Under the pieces are notes generated by a model. It made no database searches. It was not told the origin of the DNA and saw only the letters and a list, made by a program, of their open reading frames with translations. Below, piece after piece: positions 1-7,137 of a stretch of DNA of 64,000 bases. Source of the stretch: an uncultured Clostridia bacterium (GTDB lineage Bacteria; Bacillota; Clostridia; TANB77; CAG-508); NCBI GenBank assembly GCA_934120135.1, contig CAKOTK010000002.1, positions 1 through 64,000 on the forward strand, written 5' to 3'. Both the position numbers and the translations under genes were made by a program. Positions within the stretch are counted from its first letter, which is position 1, and every line of letters starts with the position of its first letter.

Positions 1-1298
1 ATTACTCAAATCAAACAGGTATTACTCTAATAGCATTAGTAGTAACTATTGTAGTATTGCTAATATTAGCAGGAGTAAGTATAAACGCTCTATTTGGAGA
101 TAGTGGAATAATAAATAAAGCCAAAGATGCACAAAACAGAATGAATAACGCACAAGAAAGTGATTTAAATGCACTAAATGACGTAGACAAATGGATAAAT
201 AACCAAGTAAATGGAGCCACAGGTGGAGGCACAACAGGAGAAGATGCCAATCCATCAACAACACCAAAAATCTCAACATTAGTAGGAAAAGTAGTAGATA
301 AAAATACAAAAGCAGAAGATGCATATGGAAATAAAATAACAATACCAAAAGGATTTAAAATATTAGAACATAACCCTACTTCAAGTACAGGAGCAGTAAC
401 ATATAATTATACAAACTCAGAAGAAACAGGAGAGCATATTCCAGCAGTACAAGATGGAATAGTAATAGAAGATACACAAACAGGAACAGCAGGAAATCAA
501 TTTGTATGGGTCCCAGTGGGAACAATAAAAAATAAAAACAACACAACAAATACAATAACACTTGGAAGATATAGCAGTTTTACAGCAACTAATGGAGTAT
601 ATACACCAGTACAGGTCGCATCAGTAGAAAATTGTACACAAGAAGTTACAATAAAAACTAATTATAAAGAATTAAGTACATCAAGAGAAGGAAATTCAGC
701 TACAGATTCAACAGCAGAAAATGCGACAGCAAGAGATTTAAAAATATTTATAGAAACAAGCTTAGCAAATGGAGGCTATTATATAGCACGATATGAAGCA
801 AGTGGAACAACAGAAAAGATAACTTCAAAATATGGTCAAACAGTTTTAACGAATATAACACAACCCAATGCAGCAACATTAGCAAGAGAAATGTATGGAG
901 AAGTAAAAGAAAATAATGAATTAGTATATGCAAGTGATTTAGTAAATAGTTATGCATGGGATACAGCAATAATATTTATACAAACATATTCAACAGGAGA
1001 AGATGCAAGTAGTTATGCAAGTAAAAATAAGGGACCAACTAATGGACAAGAAAATACAGGACTAAGTACTGACAAATATTGTAATATATGGGACATGTCA
1101 GGAAATGCATCTGAATGGACCACAGAATACTCTACCAGCTCTTACGGTAGCGGCTTCTACCCTTGTGTTTATCGTGGAGGGTATTACGACCCGGCTTCTA
1201 GCCCAGCCTGCCTTTACACGTCTAGCCGCCGCAACATCGATTACACGACTAGTAGCTTCGGCACTAATGGTTTACGTCCCCTACTTTATGTAAAGTAG
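1..1298 (+). CDS. Pilin-like surface protein with FGE/C-type-lectin-like domain and diversified C-terminus (5' partial)
   Basis: The reading frame is already open at base 3, so the true start lies upstream. The first residues are the end of a prepilin-like leader (QTG) followed by ITLIALVVTIVVLLILAG, a type IV pilin-like hydrophobic helix. Ala occupies the +5 position where classical pilins have Glu. The rest reads as a formylglycine-generating-enzyme/C-type-lectin fold: QFVWVPVG, GYYIARYEAS, VNSYAWDTA, WDMSGNASEW, RGG and LRPLLYVK. About the last 50 codons (from 1131) switch to high-GC NNY codons unlike the body of the gene, as in a DGR variable repeat. Paralogues sit at 10248-11648 and 56714-58063. 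A segment near 270-365 is almost identical to 56987-57080, which suggests recombination between copies. Likely exported and surface-displayed; its ligand is unknown. Confidence 0.8.
   Translation, partial: YSNQTGITLIALVVTIVVLLILAGVSINALFGDSGIINKAKDAQNRMNNAQESDLNALNDVDKWINNQVNGATGGGTTGEDANPSTTPKISTLVGKVVDKNTKAEDAYGNKITIPKGFKILEHNPTSSTGAVTYNYTNSEETGEHIPAVQDGIVIEDTQTGTAGNQFVWVPVGTIKNKNNTTNTITLGRYSSFTATNGVYTPVQVASVENCTQEVTIKTNYKELSTSREGNSATDSTAENATARDLKIFIETSLANGGYYIARYEASGTTEKITSKYGQTVLTNITQPNAATLAREMYGEVKENNELVYASDLVNSYAWDTAIIFIQTYSTGEDASSYASKNKGPTNGQENTGLSTDKYCNIWDMSGNASEWTTEYSTSSYGSGFYPCVYRGGYYDPASSPACLYTSSRRNIDYTTSSFGTNGLRPLLYVK
1131..1277 (+). other. Putative DGR variable repeat (VR1)
   Basis: The tract encodes the ligand-face end of the lectin-like domain. 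Roughly 40 of about 46 codons end in C or T, including many C-ending codons (AGC, TAC, TTC, GGC, CGC) that are rare in the rest of this A-ending gene. That is the pattern left when AAC/AAT codons of a template are randomised at adenines. It starts after the shared bases GAATGGACCACAGAATAC and ends at the shared CCCCTACTTTATGTAAAG. It is 15 bp longer than the equivalent tract at 11496, with a different set of residues around fixed PC, RGG and YTSSR positions. The family assignment is inference, since template and reverse transcriptase are not in the window. Confidence 0.6.
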
Positions 1299-1383
1299 CA
1301 CTGACCACTGGTTCAATGAACCAGAAAAAATGAATAAATACGATGTTAGCGCTAATGTGCTTAAACGTACTTTAGCGCATCAA
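1278..1383 (+). repeat. Conserved post-VR block with two hairpins (copy 1)
   Basis: From the last codons through about 85 bp past the stop, this block matches 11628-11733 at all but about three bases, although the coding sequence just before it is highly divergent. It holds a 7-bp stem CTGGTTC-AAT-GAACCAG ten bases after the stop (1308-1324) and a second stem GCGCTAA/TTAGCGC (1349-1378). Position and form match the IMH-plus-hairpin arrangement downstream of DGR variable repeats. Confidence 0.65.
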
Positions 1384-1386
1384 AAA

Positions 1387-1415
1387 GGCGCCCCCCCTAG
1401 CGGGGCGCCTTTATT
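1387..1415 (+). terminator. Rho-independent terminator
   Basis: An 8-bp perfect GC stem GGCGCCCC/GGGGCGCC with a 7-nt loop is followed by TTTATT. A weaker version with one G-U pair sits at the same place after the paralogue, at 11765. Confidence 0.85.
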
Positions 1416-1590
1416 ATATGCTTGCAAATTTGAAACACGAAGATCTTGTTATGATAAACGGATATTTACAATATGGTAAAGTAATTCTAAAGGATATATA
1501 AATTTTGCTATGATTTCAAGCGTTTACCTGAATATCGTTATAAAAAACATTATCTAGGAACAATAAAATCAAGAAAATGTGCCATAATAG

Positions 1591-1619
1591 TTGACATATT
1601 TAGAAAAACATGGTATGAT
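1591..1619 (+). promoter_or_regulatory. Promoter of the rpmG-secE-nusG operon
   Basis: TTGACA (1591-1596), a 17-bp spacer and TATGAT (1614-1619). The 5' UTR then folds into a 13-bp stem-loop (1621-1651, arms TTTAAGCGTATGT/ACATACGCTTAAA, loop AAGAA) just upstream of the rpmG ribosome binding site. The hairpin is not followed by a U-tract, so it looks like an mRNA 5' structure. Confidence 0.8.
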
Positions 1620-1692
1620 ATTTAAGCGTATGTAAGAAACATACGCTTAAAAAAATGAAATTCAAAAAAGCATAAAGCTGGAGGTGTTTTAG

Positions 1693-1857
1693 ATGGCTAC
1701 AAAAGGAGCAAGAGAACCAATTACATTAGAATGTACAGAATGTAAGAGAAGAAATTATTTAACAGAAAAAAACAAAAAGAACAATACAGATAGATTAGAA
1801 GTTGTTAAGTATTGCAAATTCTGCAAAAAACGTACAACACATAAAGAAACAAAATAA
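1693..1857 (+). CDS. rpmG: 50S ribosomal protein L33
   Basis: 54-residue protein with the expected L33 length and sequence (ITLECTECKRRNYLTEKNKKN). CxxC pairs at the N-terminal third (CTEC) and C-terminal third (CKFC) form the zinc-binding version of L33. It is a component of the large ribosomal subunit. The start ATG follows a GGAGGTG site with normal spacing. It is the first gene of a secE-nusG-rplKAJL cluster, the usual place for rpmG in Firmicutes. Confidence 0.95.
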   Translation: MATKGAREPITLECTECKRRNYLTEKNKKNNTDRLEVVKYCKFCKKRTTHKETK

Positions 1858-1879
1858 GCCTTTTAAGGGGGAAATTAAG

Positions 1880-2233
1880 ATGCCTAAAAAAGAAGTATCT
1901 AAAAACGATAAAAAAGAGAAGAAAGAAAACAAACACTTTTTTAAAGATTTTAAGGCAGAATTAAAAAGAGTAATTTGGCCAACACCAAAGCAACTTGTTA
2001 ATAATACTATTGCAGTTATTGTAATTGTACTTATTACAGCTGCTATTGTATTTGTGCTAGATTTAGTATTTGAATTTGCAAACAAACAAGGAGTCAACAG
2101 AATAAAGAAATTCGTAGAGTCTCATAGTGAACAAACAGAAAATACTAATCAAGATGCACAAAATGCTGTAAATGATATTCTAAATGAAGAATCTAACAAT
2201 AATGAAGTTGAAAACAATACAGTAAATGAATAA
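1880..2233 (+). CDS. secE: Preprotein translocase subunit SecE
   Basis: 117 residues. A Lys-rich N-terminus is followed by the SecE amphipathic motif ELKRVIWPTPKQ (about 27-38) and a single membrane segment (about 43-66) before a cytoplasmic or external tail. It is the small essential subunit of the SecYEG channel. The ATG at 1880 is preferred over upstream in-frame codons inside rpmG because AAGGGGGAA lies at the right distance. The ~40-residue Asn/Glu-rich C-terminal tail is longer than in most single-helix SecE proteins and has no obvious function. The gene is 22 bp after rpmG and 16 bp before nusG. Confidence 0.93.
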   Translation: MPKKEVSKNDKKEKKENKHFFKDFKAELKRVIWPTPKQLVNNTIAVIVIVLITAAIVFVLDLVFEFANKQGVNRIKKFVESHSEQTENTNQDAQNAVNDILNEESNNNEVENNTVNE

Positions 2234-2249
2234 TAAGGAGGCTAAAAAT

Positions 2250-2780
2250 ATGTCTCAAAAAGAAGAATTAGTGCCAAGATGGTATGTAGTACATACATAT
2301 TCAGGTTATGAAAACAAGGTAAAAACAGACTTAGAAAAAACTATAAAAAATAGAGAGTTAGAAGAATACTTCTTTGATATTATAGTTCCAATGGAGGAGC
2401 AAATAGAAATTAAAGAAGGACAAAGAAAAACAAATCTAAAAAAAGTTTTTCCAGGGTATGTTTTAGTTAAAATGATTGTAACAGAAAAAACATGGTATAT
2501 AGTTAGAAATACTAGAGGTGTTACAGGCTTTGTTGGTTCTGGTACAGACCCTATTCCATTGACTGATGAAGAAATTAGAAAAATGGGATTTGAACAAGTT
2601 GAAGTTAATGTAGATTACAATGTTAATGATACTGTTCGTATAATGGATGGCCCTTTAACAGACTTCACAGGAACTGTTACAGAAATCAATAAAGAAAAAC
2701 ATAAAGTAAAAGTATTAGTTTCTATGTTTGGAAGAGAGACGCCGGTTGAGCTGGAGTTTTCTCAAGTCCAAAAGCTATAA
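2250..2780 (+). CDS. nusG: Transcription termination/antitermination factor NusG
   Basis: 176 residues. The N-terminal NGN domain begins PRWYVVHTYSGYE, continues with FPGYVLVKM and RNTRGVTGFVG, and is followed by a C-terminal KOW domain (MDGPLTDFTGTVTEI, about 125-150). It binds RNA polymerase and modulates pausing and termination. The ATG after AAGGAGG at about 2236-2242 is chosen over an upstream in-frame ATG. The last ~15 codons are GC-richer (ACG CCG GTT GAG CTG GAG) than the rest, and a palindromic repeat begins at the stop codon. Confidence 0.96.
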   Translation: MSQKEELVPRWYVVHTYSGYENKVKTDLEKTIKNRELEEYFFDIIVPMEEQIEIKEGQRKTNLKKVFPGYVLVKMIVTEKTWYIVRNTRGVTGFVGSGTDPIPLTDEEIRKMGFEQVEVNVDYNVNDTVRIMDGPLTDFTGTVTEINKEKHKVKVLVSMFGRETPVELEFSQVQKL

Positions 2781-2901
2781 AACAAATTATAAACTTCGTC
2801 TTGCGTTGTCAAGCGTCGCATAAAAATCCTTCGATATACACCAGTATAATCTCAAGATTTTTAGCTAGCTTTCCTAGCAATACTTGTTTCTAATTCGTTT
2901 T
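2780..2901 (+). repeat. Palindromic intercistronic element, copy 1
   Basis: This ~120-bp imperfect palindrome starts at the last base of the nusG stop codon (AAACAAATTATAAACTTCG) and ends TTTCTAATTCGTTTT, with a central dyad around ATACACCAGTATA. It matches the elements at 4890-5010 and, inverted, at 2925-3042. It has no coding capacity. Confidence 0.8.
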
Positions 2902-2924
2902 AAAATATTAGTAATTTAAATTTT

Positions 2925-3042
2925 AATTTAGAACAAGTAGTACGAGGCAACCAAGCAAAATTTTCTGAAACTATACGTATGTATGTTGAAGAAAATTTTG
3001 TGATGGTTAACGAAGTAATACGAAGTTATAAATTGAAATTTT
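2925..3042 (-). repeat. Palindromic intercistronic element, copy 2 (inverted)
   Basis: The reverse complement aligns along its whole length with the element at 4890-5010, sharing the core TTGCTTGGTTGCC and the central ACGTATAGT dyad. Together with copy 1 it makes the nusG-rplK gap a ~260-bp tail-to-tail pair able to form one very long hairpin or two smaller ones. Confidence 0.78.
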
Positions 3043-3088
3043 AGATTAATATACATATTACAAAACATTAAAAGGAGGTGCTATAACA

Positions 3089-3517
3089 ATGGCAGAAAAG
3101 GAAGTAAGTAATATAATTAAATTACAAATTCCAGGAGGAAAGGCTTCACCAGCTCCACCAGTAGGTCCAGCAATCGGAGGAAGCGGAATAAACATAATGG
3201 ATTTTGTAAAACAATTCAATGATAGAACAGCACAAATGGCAGGAACTATAATTCCAGTTGTTATAACTGTTTATAAAGACAAAACATTTGAATTTATTAC
3301 TAAAGAACCACCTATGGCAGTTTTAATTAAACAAGCTGCAAAAATAGAAAAAGGTTCTGGAAAACCTAATAGAGATAAAGTAGCAAAAATCAACAAAGCA
3401 CAAGTTGAAGAGATTGCTAAAAAGAAAATGCCAGACTTAAATGCAGCATCATTAGAAGCAGCAATGAGCATGGTAGCAGGAACTGCAAGATCTATGGGTG
3501 TAGTCGTAGAAGACTAA
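3089..3517 (+). CDS. rplK: 50S ribosomal protein L11
   Basis: 142 residues, the standard length. The N-terminal domain carries the signature LQIPGGKASPAPPVGPAIG. The C-terminal rRNA-binding domain is GTARSMGVVV at the end. It is part of the GTPase-associated centre and needed for stringent-response sensing by RelA-type enzymes. AAGGAGGTG precedes the ATG. It sits after the paired palindromic elements and 52 bp before rplA. Confidence 0.97.
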   Translation: MAEKEVSNIIKLQIPGGKASPAPPVGPAIGGSGINIMDFVKQFNDRTAQMAGTIIPVVITVYKDKTFEFITKEPPMAVLIKQAAKIEKGSGKPNRDKVAKINKAQVEEIAKKKMPDLNAASLEAAMSMVAGTARSMGVVVED

Positions 3518-3569
3518 AAAATAAATTGGGAGAAGATTAAAATCTTCGTTTGAACCAAAGGAGGTAAAA

Positions 3570-4253
3570 ATGAAAAAAGGAAAGAGATATCAAGAAGCTG
3601 AAAAGCTAGTTGATAGAAAAAAATTGTATAGTGCTAAAGAAGCATTAGAAACAATTGAAAAAATGCCAAAAACAAAATTTGATGAAACAGTGGAATTACA
3701 CGTAAAATTAGGTGTAGATTCAAAACAAGCTGATCAACAAGTAAGAGGAACAACAGTACTTCCAAATGGTACTGGTAAAACTCAAAGAGTATTAGTATTT
3801 GCTAAAGGACCAAAGGCAGACGAAGCTGTTAAAGCAGGAGCTGACTTTGTTGGAGCAGAAGAATTAATACCAAAAATTGAAAAAGAAAACTGGTTTGAAT
3901 ATGATGTTATCGTTGCAACTCCAGATATGATGGGTGTTGTGGGTAGATTAGGTAAAGTATTAGGACCAAAAGGTTTAATGCCAAACCCTAAATCAGGAAC
4001 AGTAACAATGGATGTTACAAAAGCAATCCAAGAAATTAAATCAGGAAAAGTTGAATACAGACTTGACAAAAGCAACATTGTTCACCTAGGTTTTGGAAAG
4101 GTATCATTTGGAGCAGATAAGCTATTAGAAAACTATGAAACTGTTATGAATGCTATTATAAAAGCAAAACCAGCAGCTGCAAAAGGTCAATACATTAGAA
4201 GTGTAGCAATATCTACTACAATGGGACCAAGTATGTATATTGATCAAAAATAA
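3570..4253 (+). CDS. rplA: 50S ribosomal protein L1
   Basis: 227 residues, full length. L1 signatures include GTTVLPNGTGKTQRVLVFAKG and MGVVGRLGKVLGPKGLMPNP with GTVTMDV. It is a ribosomal L1-stalk protein and usually a translational repressor of its own operon. The gap to rplK holds a short stem (GAAGATTAAAATCTTC) before the AAAGGAGG site. The next gene is preceded by an L10-type leader. Confidence 0.97.
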   Translation: MKKGKRYQEAEKLVDRKKLYSAKEALETIEKMPKTKFDETVELHVKLGVDSKQADQQVRGTTVLPNGTGKTQRVLVFAKGPKADEAVKAGADFVGAEELIPKIEKENWFEYDVIVATPDMMGVVGRLGKVLGPKGLMPNPKSGTVTMDVTKAIQEIKSGKVEYRLDKSNIVHLGFGKVSFGADKLLENYETVMNAIIKAKPAAAKGQYIRSVAISTTMGPSMYIDQK

Positions 4254-4255
4254 TA

Positions 4256-4390
4256 AATATTGCCGAAGAAAGTAAGCATACACTTAAGTCTTACCGAGGT
4301 AAAGAGGAAACGGATTTATCCAATCAATCTTTGTCTTAGTAAGAATAGGCATTATTGATTGGATTTTTATTTAATTTGGGAGGTGAAAAC
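4256..4390 (+). promoter_or_regulatory. L10 (rplJL) leader RNA with attenuator-like terminator
   Basis: The rplA-rplJ gap contains CCGAAGAAAGTAAG...CTTACCGAGGTAAAGAGG, which resembles the ribosomal L10 leader seen before rplJ in Firmicutes: a GTAAG/CTTAC stem flanked by the purine-rich kink-turn-like bases that bind L10-L12. It is followed by CCAATCAAT/ATTGATTGG (4320-4362) with ATTTTTATTT, a Rho-independent terminator placed before the ribosome binding site. L10(L12)4 binding would therefore favour termination. The family match is from memory of the motif, not a covariance search. Confidence 0.72.
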
Positions 4391-4891
4391 ATGGCAAGTG
4401 AAAACGTTCTAAAGCAAAAAGAAGAAGAAGTAAAAAAACTAGCTGAAAAACTTAAAGAAGCAAAAGTAATTCTTTTAACAGATTACAGAGGAATAAATGT
4501 TGCAGATGTAACTAAATTAAGAACAGATTTAAGAAATGCAAACAGTGAATACAAAGTTATTAAAAACAACATTATAAAAAGAGCATTAGATGCAAATGGA
4601 GAAAGTGGATTAGATGATTTATTAGAAGGACCAACTGCATTAGTAATTGGAACTGAAGATTATTTAGAACCATCTAAAGTAATTTACAACTTCTCTAAAA
4701 ACAACGAATTCTACAAAATTAAAGGTGGAATTATAGATGGAAAAGTAATGACAGCTGAAGAAATTATAACTTTAGCAAAATTACCATCAAGACAAGAACT
4801 TATGGCAAAATTGGCTGGAGCTTTACTTGGAAATATTACCAAGTTGGCTGTTGCGTTGGATGCAGTTCGTGAGCAAAAAGCTAACGCCTAA
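4391..4891 (+). CDS. rplJ: 50S ribosomal protein L10
   Basis: 166 residues. The N-terminal globular domain carries the L10 pattern LTDYRGINVADVTKLRTDLR and NNIIKRAL. The C-terminal helix that binds L7/L12 dimers is LAVALDAVREQKANA. It starts at the ATG after GGGAGGTG, the usual start. The 3' end has G/C-ending codons (AAG TTG GCT GTT GCG TTG) unlike the rest, and its stop codon overlaps the start of another palindromic element, as in nusG. Confidence 0.96.
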   Translation: MASENVLKQKEEEVKKLAEKLKEAKVILLTDYRGINVADVTKLRTDLRNANSEYKVIKNNIIKRALDANGESGLDDLLEGPTALVIGTEDYLEPSKVIYNFSKNNEFYKIKGGIIDGKVMTAEEIITLAKLPSRQELMAKLAGALLGNITKLAVALDAVREQKANA

Positions 4892-5010
4892 ACAAATTAT
4901 AAACTTCGTCTAACTTTGTTAACCTGCGCATAAAATTTTTTCGACATACAAACGTATAGTCTCAAAAATTTTTGCTTGGTTGCCGCGTTATACTCGTTTC
5001 TAATTTGTTT
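4890..5010 (+). repeat. Palindromic intercistronic element, copy 3
   Basis: It begins inside the rplJ stop codon with AAACAAATTATAAACTTCG and ends TTTCTAATTTGTTT; these termini are near-perfect inverted repeats of each other. The centre, AAATTTTTTCGACATAC...GTATAGTCTCAAAAATTTTT, can fold into a long stem. It is inserted between rplJ and rplL. Confidence 0.8.
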
Positions 5011-5121
5011 AAAGTCAAAAGCAATACTCGTTTTTGATTAAAATTATAAAGTTTAGAATATGATTATTCTAAGTTGATTAAAATAAAAAATTATTAAAAT
5101 AAAGAAGGAGGTCATTTTAAA

Positions 5122-5487
5122 ATGGCAAAAATTGATGAATTATTAGAGACTATCGACACTTTAACAGTTGTTGAATTAGCAGAATTAGTAAAAGGAATTG
5201 AAGAAAAATATGGAGTATCTGCAGCAGCAGTTGCAGCACCAGTAGCTGGAGCAGCAGCTGGAGCAGCTGAAGAAAAAACTTCATTTAATGTAGTATTAAA
5301 AGAAGCTGGAGCAAACAAAATCCAAGTAATTAAAGTAGTTAGAGATGCTACAGGTTTAGGATTAAAAGAAGCTAAAGATTTAGTTGATGGAGCTCCAAAA
5401 ACAGTTAAAGAGAATGTAGCTAAAGAAGAAGCTGAAGAATTAAAAGCTAAATTTGAAGAAGTTGGTGCTACAGTAGAATTAGCATAG
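5122..5487 (+). CDS. rplL: 50S ribosomal protein L7/L12
   Basis: 121 residues. It has an N-terminal dimerisation domain, an Ala-rich hinge (about 33-50, AAAVAAPVAGAAAGAAE) and the C-terminal factor-binding domain with KIQVIKVVRDATGLGLKEAK and LVDGAPKTVKE. The multicopy stalk protein recruits translational GTPases. GAAGGAGGTC precedes the ATG. The gene ends at a terminator, so rpoB/rpoC, which commonly follow, are not adjacent here. Confidence 0.97.
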   Translation: MAKIDELLETIDTLTVVELAELVKGIEEKYGVSAAAVAAPVAGAAAGAAEEKTSFNVVLKEAGANKIQVIKVVRDATGLGLKEAKDLVDGAPKTVKENVAKEEAEELKAKFEEVGATVELA

Positions 5488-5515
5488 TTTTATACTATAC
5501 AATAAACAAAAATAG

Positions 5516-5544
5516 ACCTATAGATATTATAGGTTTATTTTTTT
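5516..5544 (+). terminator. Terminator after rplL
   Basis: ACCTATA/TATAGGT stem with GATAT loop, followed by TTATTTTTTTATT. It closes the ribosomal protein operon. Confidence 0.75.
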
Positions 5545-5671
5545 ATTCTGAGAAATCCGCTTTTTCTTGACTTTAGTAAATATAAGTTATAAAATATAAA
5601 AGCATTCATATATTTTAACAATACACAAGAAAGTGTAGCAAGTTACAAAAATGCAAAAGGAGAAATTTAAA

Positions 5672-6709
5672 ATGGTAATAATATTAGATGCAATGGGTGG
5701 AGATAATGCACCTGATGCAACAATAAAAGGCGCTGTAAGGGCAATAAATCAAATTGAAGCAGATATTTTATTAGTAGGTAATACAGAAGTTATAAATCAA
5801 AAAGTAAAGGAATTTTACGGAAAAAATGATATATCAGAGGTATCTCCAAGAATAAAAGTACATCATACAACAGAAATGATAGAAATGGAAGATACTCCTA
5901 CAGTAGCTATAAAACATAAAAAAGATTCCTCAATGGTTGTAGGATTTAACTTACTAAAAGAAGGTAAAGGAGATGTATTTATTTCAGCCGGAAATTCAGG
6001 TGCTTTACTTACAGGAGCAACTCTTCTAGTGGGAAGAATAAAAGGTGTAGACAGACCAGCATTAGCAGGAATTTTACCAGCATATAAAAGTAGATTAGTA
6101 TTAATGGACTGTGGAGCAAATACAAACTGCAAGCCAATTAATCTTCTACAATTTGCACAAATGGCTAGTATTTATTTAGAAACTACAATTGGAGTAAAAG
6201 AGCCAAAAGTAGGGCTATTAAATATCGGAACAGAAGAGACAAAAGGTAATGAGTTAATGAAGGAATCATATAAACTTTTAAAAGAGCAGAGCAAAGAGCT
6301 AGGAGTTAACTTTATCGGAAATGTTGAAGGAAGAGATGCATTTTCAGGAAATGTTGATATTGTTGTTACAGATGGATTTACAGGAAATAATTTCTTAAAA
6401 GCAGTTGAAGGATTGGGAAAATTCGTAAAAAGAACATTATCAGAAAGCTTAAAGAAGAACTTAATATCTAAAATAGCAGCACTTCCAAGTATGCCAGCGA
6501 TTAAAAGGTTTGCAAAAAGCGTAGATTATAAAGAATATGGTGGAGCCTTATTCTTGGGTGTAAAACAACCTGTAGTAAAAGCACATGGAAGTAGTGATGC
6601 AAAAGTATTTGAATTTACAATAAAACAAGCAGAACAATTTGTAAAAAATAAAGCAGTTGAAAAACTAAAAGAGCAATTTACAAAAGAGCTAGAAGAACAA
6701 AAACAATAA
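5672..6709 (+). CDS. plsX: Phosphate acyltransferase PlsX
   Basis: 345 residues, beginning MVIILDAMGGDNAPDA, the PlsX signature, with SAGNSGALLTGATLLVGRIKGVDRPALAG and NIGTEETKGNELMKE further on. It makes acyl-phosphate from acyl-ACP for phospholipid synthesis at the membrane. The ATG at 5672 is chosen because AAAAGGAGAAA lies just before it; an in-frame ATG at 5651 would place that site inside the gene. acpP follows 100 bp later under its own promoter, a common lipid-synthesis pairing. Confidence 0.95.
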   Translation: MVIILDAMGGDNAPDATIKGAVRAINQIEADILLVGNTEVINQKVKEFYGKNDISEVSPRIKVHHTTEMIEMEDTPTVAIKHKKDSSMVVGFNLLKEGKGDVFISAGNSGALLTGATLLVGRIKGVDRPALAGILPAYKSRLVLMDCGANTNCKPINLLQFAQMASIYLETTIGVKEPKVGLLNIGTEETKGNELMKESYKLLKEQSKELGVNFIGNVEGRDAFSGNVDIVVTDGFTGNNFLKAVEGLGKFVKRTLSESLKKNLISKIAALPSMPAIKRFAKSVDYKEYGGALFLGVKQPVVKAHGSSDAKVFEFTIKQAEQFVKNKAVEKLKEQFTKELEEQKQ

Positions 6710-6733
6710 AAATAAAATATTTTCAAAAAGTGC

Positions 6734-6762
6734 TTGACAATTATGCATACTTGTATTATCTT
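6734..6762 (+). promoter_or_regulatory. Candidate promoter of acpP
   Basis: TTGACA (6734-6739), 17-bp spacer, TATCTT (6757-6762). An alternative TATTAT -10 would have only a 14-bp spacer. Confidence 0.6.
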
Positions 6763-6810
6763 TTAGGTAAAGAAATATAAGCAGAATATAAAGGAGGTGA
6801 CTTGATTATT

Positions 6811-7053
6811 ATGAGTTCAGAAGAAGTTTTTGAAAAAGTAAAAGAAACAATTATAGAGCAATTAGGAGTTGCTGATACAGCAGTTACTACAGAAGCATCT
6901 TTTATAGATGATCTAGGAGCTGATTCATTAGACATAGTTGAACTAATTATGGCATTAGAGGAGGAATTTGATATGGAAATTCCAGATGCAGATGCGGAAA
7001 AAATAGTTACAGTTGGTGATGTTGTCGAATACATAAGAGAGCATGTTGCTTAA
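6811..7053 (+). CDS. acpP: Acyl carrier protein
   Basis: 80 residues, acidic, with the phosphopantetheine attachment motif DDLGADSLDIVEL (Ser in the middle). It carries acyl chains in fatty-acid synthesis. A TTG at 6802 is in frame but only 4 bp from AGGAGG, whereas the ATG at 6811 is 13 bp away. Homologues usually start near SSEEVFEKVK, so the ATG is preferred; the TTG cannot be excluded. Confidence 0.93.
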   Translation: MSSEEVFEKVKETIIEQLGVADTAVTTEASFIDDLGADSLDIVELIMALEEEFDMEIPDADAEKIVTVGDVVEYIREHVA

Positions 7054-7075
7054 GAAAAAAATAATATAAAGAATG

Positions 7076-7102
7076 GTATAGTTGCAGACTATACTGTTTT
7101 TT
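7076..7102 (+). terminator. Terminator after acpP
   Basis: GTATAGT/ACTATAC stem with TGCAG loop, followed by TGTTTTTTATT. Confidence 0.75.
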
Positions 7103-7137
7103 ATTATGATATAATTTCAAAAGAAAGAGGTGGAGGA

